From the NCBI GenBank assembly GCA_964644075.1, contig CAZXUQ010000005.1:29269-93268 (forward strand): a stretch of 64,000 bases of DNA. Reading direction: 5' to 3'. Below the pieces are notes generated by a model, which saw only the letters and a program-made list of their open reading frames with translations, did no database searches and was not told the origin of the DNA. The DNA comes from JAGOMW01 sp964644075. GTDB lineage: Bacteria > Patescibacteriota > Gracilibacteria > BD1-5 > UBA2023. Shown here piece after piece: positions 55,065 to 64,000 of the stretch (its first letter is position 1; every line of letters begins with the position of its first letter). Position numbers and translations under genes: made by a program.

Positions 55065-55621
55065 CTCGCCTTCCTGAAAATCAGGAACATAAATGAGGAA
55101 AATTATCTGTTGCTGTAGCGACTGCACTCCTTGCCTTTCAGATGCAAGTCGCCGACGCTCAAAATACGACTCAAGTCGCCATGAACGCTCAGGCTCCTGC
55201 ACCGACTGTTTCGGTGAAAGGGGGATGACAGGTGGTCAATATTGATGGAAAAGAGATGACTTTTGCTGAAATTGCAGGAATGGATGGGGCTGAACGTAGA
55301 AAAAATGGGATACTCGGAAAGCTCAAGAATCTTGGTCAGCTCGAAGTATATCAAAAATGGAGCTCTGGAGAGATAGAGGCGGCGAATCAAGAAGGAAAAA
55401 ATATTGACTCAAGAATCCAGGCGGCGAATCAAGAAGGAAAAAAACTAGATCTACAGCTTGTAACCAAATATGAAGAATACATATCAAATATAGAGAGATG
55501 AGCTCGTGGAGAACGTGTTGTCGTGGAGCACATAGCAAGAGCGGATATTACACCAGTAGCCCTCAAGATACGTGCGCAAAATATCCTCAATAACTCAAGT
55601 ATTCGATTGGCTGGGTTATAA
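55040..55621 (+). CDS. Hypothetical exported or anchored protein (193 aa)
   Basis: Charged N terminus (MAGPNTQTSRLPENQEHKGK), one hydrophobic helix (LSVAVATALLAFQMQVADA), then GGQVVNIDGKEMTFAEIAGM, encoded by a 63-nt sequence that is identical in the next gene. A twice-repeated AANQEGK motif sits in a charged helix. Ends IRLAGL. Three TGA-Gly codons. No family recognised. Confidence 0.65.
55226..55288 (+). repeat. 63-nt exact direct repeat, copy 1
   Basis: Starts TGACAGGTGGTCAATATTGA and ends AATGGATGGG; identical to 55914-55976. Encodes the GQVVNIDGKEMTFAEIAGMD segment in frame in both genes. Confidence 0.95.
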
Positions 55622-55650
55622 AGTGCAAATCTTTGCATAAAATGATAGGA

Positions 55651-55685
55651 AATGATACCATGGAGCTACTTGGTATCATTTTTTT
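55651..55685 (+). terminator. Terminator directly before an ATG
   Basis: AATGATACCA pairs with TGGTATCATT, followed by TTTTT and then ATG 55686. Confidence 0.9.
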
Positions 55686-57434
55686 ATGTCTCCTGATATT
55701 ATCAGGGAGTCTGGTAGTGCCCATGAAGCAAGATCCCAACTCCCGAAAAACATATCCGAAAAGCTCGATCTGATAGGTATCGCTCTCACATCAGAGATTT
55801 TTGACCGTATACGACGCTCCGGACGGGAAGAAGATCTCAAGAAGGATCTCACTGCAGTTAGCTCCAATCCTACGGAAAAAGAGAGATTTGAGCAATTGTG
55901 GCTAAAGGGGTTTTGACAGGTGGTCAATATTGATGGAAAAGAGATGACTTTTGCTGAAATTGCAGGAATGGATGGGATAAAAAGAGCAGCACTCCAGACT
56001 AGGCTCGATAACACTGATCCTGATACAGCTGAAGACCTAAAGAGTTTTCTTAAGAAGGCGGCGAATCAATCAAATGAAGGAAAATTGAAGATTGAGCAGG
56101 CGGCGAATCAATCAAATGAAAAAAAGAGAGAAGAACTTCTAAGAATGGACAAAGATCTCAGTGCTCAGGTCACAGAACTCCAATCGATCAATTGAGTCCC
56201 GACACCTCCACTGGCAGAACTCGAGAAAAATGCTGCAAATATCCCAGAACTTCGGTGAGCAAATCCTGAGGATATACAATCAGGAAAATATAACAATATC
56301 CTTCTCGCAGACTACTACGTACGAAATGCTACAGAGATAGGGAAAAATCTCAGTGATAAAGATAAAAAACAATTTCAAGAGTCGATTAATTCTCTCTCTA
56401 GCACACTCTGAAGGCAACCTTTTGAAATCCTGACGAAGAAACTCGTCCTCTGAGAAAACCGAGAAAAAGTAGAGTCAGCTTGAAAAGAATTGATTAAATC
56501 AGGCTATAATAAAGATGTCGTATGGAATCCGCAGGAAAGGACGATCACATTTATAAATAGCAAGTGAGAGAAGCGGATCATTGAAACTGCCCGTGTCCCT
56601 CCAATGCAGAGGATAGAAGATGGTGCTGTGGAACTTACTTCTACCCTGCCGGAGAAACAGGAAAATCCACATACCAAAATGAGGGAGAAACAAGAGCAGG
56701 ATATCTTAAGTTCTCTGGATAAATGATCCAGACTTCCTCTTATAGGATGGAAAGAAGTGCAATCAGCACCAACAGTACTTGAGAAGCTTCAAAGAGGCAT
56801 ATCTGTACTCGATACCAATACAAAGTCTATAACTCAAGCACTCAAGGATGAGGAAGAAAGCGCAAAAAAATCTGGAATAGAGTGAGACACTCCGCAAATC
56901 AAAGAATATAAAAAACTACTCATAAGCATAGAAGCTCTACGAGCTGAACTCGTAGGGAAATGAAGTCAGCTCGTCATCATTCATACTCAGGAGTTATCTG
57001 AGGGTATATGAACCTCATCCGAGATATCTATGGATATCTGAAAAGAGAATCTTAACAATATCTCGAAGACAGGGTTGGGAAGATTTCGCAATATGGATGA
57101 GGTGAGTAGTTTCCTATCTACGGTCAATAACCCCATCTTTGGAAATAATTTTTCTGATCGAGAAACTATAAATAACTACCTTACAAAAAATAAGCTTACT
57201 AGTGAACAACTATTCTCAATATTTCAGAAAATAGTAGAGCTCTATGGGAAAATTGTGGGAGACAAAACTCTAGGAACCCTCTCAAAAGATGAAAAATATG
57301 CTCTTATAACCAAACAAGATGAAGATGGAAAAACATCACTTGAAAATGCACTGAATAGCGAACGTATAAATAATGATAATCGAACTCTTACGAAATGGGA
57401 TTTCGAGAGGATTCTTTCACTCTCAGAATCATAA
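55686..57434 (+). CDS. Large coiled-coil hypothetical protein (582 aa)
   Basis: MSPDIIRESGSAHEARSQLP and onwards; cytoplasmic-looking, Lys/Glu/Gln-rich, one frame across about thirteen TGA codons. At residues 77-97 it carries the same 63-nt-encoded segment as the preceding gene, followed by a twice-repeated AANQSNE motif. No signal or membrane segment. Ends RILSLSES. No family recognised; possibly one of a set of rearranging proteins. Confidence 0.7.
55914..55976 (+). repeat. 63-nt exact direct repeat, copy 2
   Basis: Identical to 55226-55288, 688 bp downstream and in the same reading frame. Flanking sequences differ on both sides. Confidence 0.95.
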
Positions 57435-57438
57435 AAAA

Positions 57439-57466
57439 CTCCGAACCATAAACGTTCGGAATTTTT
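57439..57466. terminator. Bidirectional terminator
   Basis: CCGAAC pairs with GTTCGG, with A-run before and ATTTTTATTT after. Lies between convergent genes; the TAA of the minus-strand gene is in its tail. Confidence 0.85.
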
Positions 57467-59816
57467 ATTTCTCGAGGACTGGTGGTGGATCGGAGAGGAT
57501 ACGTCCATCATACTCGATGATCGTCGCCACTCATGGATGAGTGCTTGCGGTCGGACCACTTGCCTTCGTGCTTGTATCCTTATCGAAATCTGGACGGAGT
57601 TTCTCGAGATCATATTTCGCTGCGAGTACTGGACTACAGACACTTATAAATGATGCACATGTCTCAGGTGTTGTCGATGCTCACCCGACCGTATTCGCCG
57701 ATATGAGTGATCCGAGGATCGCGAACTGCGATGTACCACTCGAGGTGATCCCATGTTCTGCAAAGAGAGATGTATCGATATTTGTCACGCTCGGATCGAT
57801 GATGATATCTCCACCATTTCCTGCCTCATCTGTGAGAGCGATGAGCGCGAGTGGATGAGGACGTTTTGCGATATTTTCTGTGATGTGGATATCTCCTCCG
57901 ATGACGATGAGGGTACGTTTATCCGTAAATGATGCATCAGTGATCATGAGTGACGATCCAGTAAAGACACTGTAGTCTACATCGGTATAAGTCGTGCGAT
58001 TGCGTGAGAGGAGAGCGATATTTTTCCGTGTCGCGTTCCAGAAGTCAGCACGACCACGAGATCCGATACCACCATACTGTCAGGTAACATTGCTCTGCCC
58101 GAGGATACGAAGCGGTGATTGTCCATAGGCGGCTCACCCGAGATTTCCACTCGCGCTCGGGTAAAGGACTGGGATGCCACCTATCTCATAGGTGATATAG
58201 CTCTTGTAGGAGATGCTCTCGAGAGGAGGATTTGGTATGATCGGTGTGTACGTCCCTGTGAAGGCTGTCATCGTAGAAATAACAACTGGTCATGTACCAG
58301 AGTCCCACCAGTTACACTCGCGCGTACCTGTCGCTGGGAAGATATATTTCGTACAGGAGGGTGGCGTATCTGTGACAAAATCTGTGAACGCTGCACTCAC
58401 TCATCCTCCGATCGCGAGATGATAGACACTCGAGAGAGCTGTAGGCGAGATAGAGATATCATGAGAAATGAGAGATCAGCTAAAGCCTACTCCCGTCCCA
58501 ACCACGATCGGTGAAGTGACAGTGAGACTCGTCGTGTACCATGGATCAAATGAAAGTGGAGACCTCCATGCAGGATCAGTGATATCTTGTCTCACTCCAT
58601 CAGGAAAGGTATACACGATACCAGAAAGTGAGAGTGTATCTGTCGTCAGGTTAGTCGGCGCAATAGCAGCAAGCCTGTAGGCGACATCTCCCGGGATAGA
58701 GAGATCCATATCAGGAGAGGTCGCAGTACCATCAAAGTTATCTATAAGTATACCGCCACTATGAATAATAGCTGATCATGAAAATGTCGATGAGAAAAAT
58801 GTCGGCTCGATCATATCGAGTGGAGAGATCTGATCCGCACGTATCTCTGTGATATACGAAAGAGTGATGCTCCCTGTATTTACGGCATTTCCATACTGAT
58901 CACGTATACGCAGTCGCATAGCATAGGTATCGAGTCCATTGGCGATCATCGTCGCACTCGATGGCGTCCGAGAGAGTGTCATCCCTGTCAGAGTAGCACC
59001 GTCAGGACAGCGAGTATCTGTCGGGGAGCTCGTACAAAATGTCCCATGGAGTGTACTTTGAGCTGTCGAGTAGAGTGTGCTCGGGATACCCGGAGTGACG
59101 CTGTATGCAAATTTTGTTTCGCTATTATTGGGGTCGATGATAGTCACACTGTACTCACCCGCCATAGAGAAATCACACTCGACTATGATCCCCGTCGGAC
59201 CACTACAGCGCGTATCTGAGCCGAGGAGTGGAGCTACATAGACGTCCCAGTCCCCTACTCCACTGATGCGAGTAGCTCAGGAGAGCATGAGAGACTCGGT
59301 ATGGTTAGCAATGCTCGTGAGTGATCATGAGAAAAATGTCGGAAGTATCGGAAGGCTGCCCCCACTGATCATGAAGGATCAGATGAATGTATCGAGTGAT
59401 CATGAGAGTATTCATGAGTTCGGATCAAATGTCACAGAAGAAAATACGACATCTCCGACGAGTTCGCCGTATGCTGTCCCGATGACGCTACATGGGAATG
59501 TGAGTGACGAGAGACTCTGTACACCACAGTCAAGTGTGACGCTATATGATCCTGTCGAGAAATCTACCCATCCTGCTCCTGAGAGGTAAAATGCTCCATG
59601 AAACTCTCGAGTTGTTGTATCGAGATATGGAGCTGGTACTGTCGATCCAGAAGCTACGATGGCTCATCATACATCGAAATACACACTACTCGTCCCTCAT
59701 GAGAGGGCTATCTGTGGGCCTGGTGTAAAGGTATAGGAAAGTGCATTCCCCTGGAGACATGAGAGGAAAAAGAGAATACTACTCGAGATGAGGAGGGCAA
59801 GAAAACGGAACACCAT
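57465..59816 (-). CDS. Giant secreted surface protein (783 aa)
   Basis: Signal peptide MVFRFLALLISSSILFFLSC, then beta-rich, Ser/Thr/Gly-rich repeats typical of surface adhesins (GEYSVTIIDPN, RIRDQYGNAVNTGSITLSYI, an Ig-like strand set). The C-terminal part (TLIVIGGDIHITENIAKRPH, LIALTDEAGNGGDIIIDPSV) ends ILSDPPPVLEK, similar in layout to the end of the DUF11 protein. A few Cys. Fifteen or more TGA-Gly codons. Probably cell-envelope exposed; no enzyme motif. Confidence 0.75.
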
Positions 59817-59904
59817 GAGAATATCCTAGCATATTCCCTGCCTATTTCCGAGTAGGAGAGACTTTTTTTCTTGCCAAATAAAATTTTCTCTCTCGAAATA
59901 ATTT

Positions 59905-60864
59905 TTATTTCCCTCCTGTTTTCTCACACCGATCGATCATCCCTGTAGAGTAGAGCTCTCTACAGCGGTCAGTATCGCCAGAAGTACGGATCGTACGAAG
60001 GAGGACCATATCGTGACACTGGTTTTTATAACTTTCGGTCGAGAGGGTCGCACAGTCATCGAGTGTCCCCGAGAGAGCAAACCGCTGAAGCAATACGATA
60101 TCACTGCGTGCCCTCACCTGGAGTGAGCACGTTTCCTGACGAGTAGCATCACGGATACCATCACAGAGGGTACTATCACTCGATGCTATCGCCGACTGGA
60201 GGAGGAGGATATCTCGACACTGGAACCGCAGAGATTCATCTGTGATAGTATCACAGAGGGTGATATCCTTTTTCTCGATCGCATCGCGATAGAGACTCGA
60301 CTCATCGACGCGACTCACGAGTGACTCGCACTGTGTTTTCCACTCCGTCTCGAAAAGAGTACAAAACTCTCTCGATATCTGTCCTGATCCGCTTGCTTTT
60401 TTGAGCATGATTTCCTCTTGCTCCTTGAGACAGTTTGTTTGGATATTTTCGTCACTGATCTCTCGGCAGAGAGATTTATCAGCATCTCGACTGGCAAGTG
60501 AGTAGATCACAGTATCCTCACAGCGAACGAGCATAGCTCCTGAGAGACTACTACAGTTCGATCGATCATGTGTCTCGACAGCAACTGATATTGTGATATT
60601 GTCCTTGCATCGACTTCGCTCAGAAAGGTCAGAAATGCTTTCACAGAGAGTTGGATCTTTCTTAGTTATGGCATCGTTATAGGTCGTAGTATCTTTTTGT
60701 GACTGGACTTCTTTATCGACGACTGGAGTATCTTCTTTCGCGAAAGGAGTCGTATGGAACGTCCATTTTTGTACCGCTTCCTTTGGTCCGAGATAGATAA
60801 ACAAAAAATAAAATCCAGCGAATATACCGATGATGATCAGGATGTCGAGGAGATTTTTTCTCAT
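59905..60864 (-). CDS. Membrane-anchored Cys-repeat protein (319 aa)
   Basis: One N-terminal membrane helix (LLDILIIIGIFAGFYFLFIY), then about six repeats of roughly 35-40 residues with two Cys each, of the pattern KDxxLCxxIxDxxxRxxCxD (for example KKDPTLCESISDLSERSRCK and KKDITLCDTITDESLRFQCR). Each repeat probably forms a disulfide-tied helical hairpin outside the membrane. No TGA codons. Function unknown. The ATG follows a terminator T-run. Confidence 0.75.
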   Translation of the reverse strand: MRKNLLDILIIIGIFAGFYFLFIYLGPKEAVQKWTFHTTPFAKEDTPVVDKEVQSQKDTTTYNDAITKKDPTLCESISDLSERSRCKDNITISVAVETHDRSNCSSLSGAMLVRCEDTVIYSLASRDADKSLCREISDENIQTNCLKEQEEIMLKKASGSGQISREFCTLFETEWKTQCESLVSRVDESSLYRDAIEKKDITLCDTITDESLRFQCRDILLLQSAIASSDSTLCDGIRDATRQETCSLQVRARSDIVLLQRFALSGTLDDCATLSTESYKNQCHDMVLLRTIRTSGDTDRCRELYSTGMIDRCEKTGGK

Positions 60865-60897
60865 AAAAAAGATGTGAGTTACTCACATCTTAGAAAA
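60865..60897 (-). terminator. Terminator (perfect palindrome) before an ATG
   Basis: AAGATGTGAG TTA CTCACATCTT, with T-runs on both strands. It ends the FISUMP gene on the minus strand; the next gene starts right after the T-run. Confidence 0.88.
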
Positions 60898-60920
60898 AAC
60901 ACTCCAACTTGCAAGAAAAA

Positions 60921-61571
60921 TTATTTCCTGATACAACGAACGTTGGCAATCTCCGTGAGCTCTCAGGCAACGAGATCAATCCCAGAGCCACCATCGTTCC
61001 ATCGATATGTGTCCTGACTATAGGCTCCGTCTGTGGAGTCTCCACGGTATCCTCGATCACTCACTCCGAGGTGGAGGATGATAGAACGAGGACCTGAGAT
61101 ATCCTCTACCGTCGATGACCAGTACGCTCCGAGAAATCCATCACGCGACTCGATTTCGCTATCACCATTATCTGCTTGGAATACTCTATAGCTTCCATTA
61201 TAAGGGAGACCGAGCAATCAGGCGAGAGTTGTCTGATTCCATCGGGCATACATCATCGCTGTTTCCCAGTCTCCACGTGTCGGGAGACGGTATCCTGATG
61301 CGCACGGGCCATTACGTGTATCTATTTGAGATATTTTACGTTCTGAGTCGAGGATACTCGAGAGCCCATTGTAGGAGCTAAATGCCGAAAATCGAGCCCC
61401 AGCAAAAAACCATCCCGAACGCGTATCTGAGCCCTTCCCTTTCGTGAGAGCGTTACAACTCGCCCACATCTGACCTCCGACGATACGATCAGGATTACTA
61501 CATCCAGGATAGGCATGTCCGATGAGCGGGAGAATAAAAGCAAATACAAGGACAAAAATACGAGAACGCAT
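60921..61571 (-). CDS. Secreted FISUMP-domain protein (216 aa)
   Basis: Signal peptide MRSRIFVLVFAFILPLIGHA, then a Fibrobacter succinogenes paralogous-domain pattern: QMWASCNAL, CASGYRLPTRGDWETAMMYA, GAYWSSTVED and the closing NVRCIRK. These are C-type-lectin-like surface domains. One TGA-Gly codon (VAGELTE) and one in LAGLLG. Upstream of the Cys-repeat gene on the same strand. Confidence 0.8.
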
Positions 61572-61626
61572 AGAAAAATAGTAAAGAATATATATCTATA
61601 CTATTAAAAATTATATTTTGTCAATA

Positions 61627-62313
61627 TTATTTTCAGAGAATTGTATCACGTATGGATTCTCGTCTATCCTCATCATGGAACTTGAGCATATTTTTCCTGA
61701 TGATCACTCCTGTTGGTTTTCACTTTTTCTCATAGGATCTCTGAGCTTTCCACTCTCAGAGTGGGCGGATCAGGCTATCCAAAAAAATACCAAATATATC
61801 TCACACCGTCACCCGCAGAGGAAGAGAAATGAGTGGCACTGTCTTCTCTCGTGTCACCCACATATTGCGAGCGAGAAAATGATCCCACGTATCCCCTACC
61901 ACGAGTATCGGTTTCATGGAGTAGATCCAGAAGTAGAGATAGATATCATCCTCGAGAGCGATCGCCCTCATATCCATAGCATCTTCCTCGACGAAAAACG
62001 AGAGACAAAAATTTCCAGCGATATCTTCCCCCTTTCGCCAGACGCCCATCAGCCAGAAAGAAATCGTCATAAAGACACGCACGAACCAGATACGATCTTT
62101 CGCGGTGATGACGAAGAGATCAATATCTGAGTCCTCATGTGTCGCATACATCGAGAGAGAGTTCACGACAGCGATCATACGTAGTCATGGGATCCACGAT
62201 ATTTTCTGTATATATTTCTCTGCACGAGCAAAGAGGAGTTTCTCATGCTCGTTTGGCTCTGGTTTTACTCACATGAGTGAGTCAAAGGATGGTTTATACG
62301 AGAGAAAATCCAT
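61627..62313 (-). CDS. Nucleotidyltransferase-fold protein (228 aa)
   Basis: The polymerase-beta-like nucleotidyltransferase motif is AVVNSLSMYATHEDSDIDLF (GS-x-DxD form with Asn for Gly), followed by an extended C-terminal part containing possible membrane-interacting helices (VRVFMTISFWLMGVW). Starts 2 nt after ruvA's stop, so it is co-transcribed. Substrate unknown. Five or so TGA-Gly codons. Confidence 0.7.
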
Positions 62314-62315
62314 AC

Positions 62316-62891
62316 TTATTTTGCGAGTTTCTTGATCGCTTCGATCGTACGGATTTCGAGTGAGAGGCTACTATCGAGTTCTGCGACGACCTCCTCAACT
62401 CGAGATTTGTCATATCCCATCTGGACAAGTGACGAGATGAGGGTCATATCTGAGGTATTTTTTTGCTTTGTACTCGTCGCGTGTTTCGTGAGATCGATCG
62501 ACCCTTTGAGGTCGACGATGATTTTCTGAGCAGTTTTTTTGCCGATACCAGGTACCGATGCGAGGACTTTGTCATCTTCGAGCTGGATAGCTCTGAGGAG
62601 TTCTACACTCCCGAGTCCGAGGAGTGAGAGAGCCGTCTTCCCACCGACGCCATTGACCCTGAGGAGTTCACGAAAAAGTTTTTTCTCAGCGAGATCGACA
62701 AAACCAAAGAGCGTCTCCCCAACTTCTGTGATGTGGTGATGGACATAAATCTCGCTTTTTTCTCATATGCGAATAGTTGCAATAAGTGAGGGTGAGGCGT
62801 AGAATTCAACCCCGAGACCTATCCCATCGATGAGGATAGATGCTTGGATACCGTCGAGAGAGAGGATTTTTCCAGAGAGAAAAGCGAACAT
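62316..62891 (-). CDS. ruvA: Holliday junction DNA helicase subunit RuvA
   Basis: 191 aa. OB-fold N terminus (MFAFLSGKILSLDG), acidic-pin region, tandem helix-hairpin-helix motifs (RVNGVGGKTALSLLG and ASVPGIGKKTAQKIIVDLK) and the C-terminal RuvB-binding domain (QMGYDKSRVEEVV). Binds four-way junctions and loads RuvB. One TGA-Gly. ruvB and ruvC are not in the window. Confidence 0.95.
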
Positions 62892-62930
62892 ATTTGCATT
62901 TTACTGAAACTCCCTAGAATAACAATCAAA

Positions 62931-63926
62931 ATGCGAAAAATCATCCACATCGCGCTCTCTGTCATCGATAACCTCGGGGATATAGGATTTGCCTGTGAAC
63001 TCATGCGTGCCTTCGAGGAGAGGTTTCCTGATAGCTATCAGTGGGTCATCTGGACTGATGCGAGCGAGAAAGTACGAGCATTTTTCGAGAAAAATCATGA
63101 TGTGATCGGACCATACGAGCTCAGATCGAGCAAGGATTTCGAGATATGAGAAGGAAGTATACTCTTTCTGCTTTTTCATCACCCTCTTCCAGGACATCTC
63201 CCTGACCACGCTCTCATACTGCGCATCGATTACCTCTCACTCGATCCATCATGGGTGCACCACACACTGAGCGAACATATACACTCGACAGGATCACCTC
63301 CTATCATCGAGATTATCCCTTCACCACTCACTCATGGAAGCGGGCTCATCCCACCACCGAGTCATTTCGTCTCTCGAGAAGTCCTCGCAGAGAAATACGG
63401 ACTCGATGTAAAAAAACGATGGGTAAGCATTTTTGCCTATGGAGAAACACTCGAAAATAGGCTAAAACTGGAAACACTCGAAAATACGGAAATATTGATA
63501 CTTGGGCAAAGTCCCCGCGAGCCCTCTCTTTCTCACGGGGAAACCAATCTCTCTTTTATACACTCCCTCCCCTTTCTGTCTCTGAGAGAATTTTCAAGTA
63601 TCGTGAGAGAAAATACGTGGACGATCGTACGTGGCGAAGTGAGCCTCATATCAGCACTGCAGATCGGCACGCCACTCCTATGGGATATGTATAAGGAGCG
63701 TGGTGGATGGTATGGTGAACAAGCAGGGCAATTTCTTTCCTTTATGAATAGAGAGAGTGAGTATCAAAAACTCTTCATGAGACTCAATGGACGAGAGCAA
63801 GATCCTCTCTCGACGCGAGAGATCGATGTGTACTTTGCATCACATGCGTGGAAAAAGAGAGAAAGACCAAAAAATCTCGTAGAAGAAATGCAAAAATGTA
63901 TTGACAAGTATCAATTTTTCCTATAA
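62931..63926 (+). CDS. earP: EarP-like protein-arginine rhamnosyltransferase
   Basis: 331 aa. Recognised from conserved blocks of EarP (DUF2331): LSVIDNLGDIGFACELMRAF near residues 9-28, WVIWTDASEKVRAFF, the IDYLSLDPSW block, HGSGLI, and the C-terminal TWTIVRGEVSLISALQIGTP with LLWDMY. EarP transfers rhamnose from dTDP-rhamnose to an arginine of elongation factor P. It is a GT-B glycosyltransferase known mostly from beta- and gammaproteobacteria. One TGA-Gly. Divergent from ruvA. The assignment rests on motif memory, not a search. Confidence 0.8.
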
Positions 63927-63927
63927 T
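63901..63927 (+). promoter_or_regulatory. Promoter of the tRNA gene
   Basis: TTGACA (63901-63906) and TATAAT (63922-63927) with a 15-nt spacer, inside the 3' end of earP and about 24 nt before the tRNA. Confidence 0.6.
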
Positions 63928-63951
63928 CACCGAGCACGTTAGAGTATTTTC

Positions 63952-64000
63952 CGCGGAGTAGAGCAGTGGTAGCTCGCAAGGCTCATAACCTTGAGGTCGT
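63952..64000 (+). tRNA. tRNA-Met (CAU), cut by the window end
   Basis: CGCGGAG acceptor arm, TA, D-arm GAGC/GCTC around AGTGGTA, and anticodon stem CAAGG/CCTTG with loop CTCATAA (anticodon CAT). The first 49 nt are visible. The C at position 1 and overall likeness to bacterial fMet tRNA suggest the initiator, but the third GC pair of the anticodon stem is A-T. Confidence 0.85.

Noticed and set aside
55379..56122. Short repeated units that might suggest a CRISPR array
   Set aside because: They are in-frame coding repeats (AANQEGK, AANQSNE) without regular spacers; no cas genes anywhere in the window.
77..64000. Dozens of apparent frameshifts and split genes (uvrB, recA, thrS, mfd, recG in pieces)
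   Set aside because: All breaks are TGA codons in frame at conserved glycines; with code 25 the genes are whole, so none is a pseudogene.
1..64000. rRNA genes, integrases, transposases or a prophage
   Set aside because: None seen; no rRNA-like conserved blocks, no DDE or tyrosine-recombinase motifs and no phage structural genes.

Overview
The window comes from a bacterium that reads UGA as glycine (genetic code 25). In-frame TGA codons fall at invariant glycines of UvrB, Mfd, RecA, LexA, DnaK, DnaJ, RecG and ThrRS, and real genes end only at TAA or TAG. Together with many phylum-restricted hypothetical proteins and a type IV pilin, this points to Patescibacteria/CPR, in the Gracilibacteria-Absconditabacteria (SR1/BD1-5) group. 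Under the standard code most genes here would look broken into 2-25 pieces; I rejoined them. Bases 1-76 are N, so the sequence effectively begins inside glyS.

Layout. 77-9,150: glyS with a complete T-box leader, two small hypothetical genes, an EamA transporter, VKOR, a PemK/MazF-type protein, a lipoprotein, thrS, a plastid-type GPAT-like acyltransferase and a C26 glutamine amidotransferase. 9,134-12,780: small genes, DedA, a MraY/WecA-type transferase and Fe/Mn superoxide dismutase. 12,843-14,738: an AT-rich gene fusing a NADAR domain to a phosphoribosyltransferase domain. 14,829-25,902: recG, hypothetical and coiled-coil proteins, an O-methyltransferase, DUF378, thioredoxin, dnaJ, lexA with its operators, recA and an FNR-type reductase. 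25,899-29,740: an AT-rich run of unassigned minus-strand genes. 29,791-36,235: dnaK under a CIRCE operator, bcp, a pseudopilin, uvrB and a GIY-YIG gene flanked by inverted repeats. 36,277-45,152: a minus-strand envelope cluster (DUF11 giant protein, lipoprotein, 1087-aa protein, membrane-anchored surface protein). 45,250-51,501: frr, mfd and a CHASE2 nucleotide cyclase. 51,544-61,571: secreted and surface proteins (FecR-like, Ig-like, coiled-coil, FISUMP-like). 61,627-64,000: a nucleotidyltransferase, ruvA, an EarP-like glycosyltransferase and a tRNA-Met cut by the window end.

Functional themes. DNA repair is dense (recG, recA, lexA, uvrB, mfd, ruvA), with an SOS repressor that appears self-regulated. 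Protein quality control is dnaK/dnaJ with HrcA-type control. Thiol/oxidative defence is VKOR, thioredoxin, Bcp and SOD. Much of the rest is cell-surface material, as expected of an episymbiont or predator.

Expression signals. Shine-Dalgarno sequences are largely absent. Several genes have a TATAAT/TATACT box 6-9 nt before the ATG, which suggests leaderless mRNAs. Compact Rho-independent hairpins separate units and often overlap stop or start codons. The least ordinary items are the glycine T-box, the NADAR-PRTase fusion, the EarP-like protein outside Proteobacteria, the GIY-YIG gene inside a MITE-like repeat, and the exact 63-nt repeat in two neighbouring genes.
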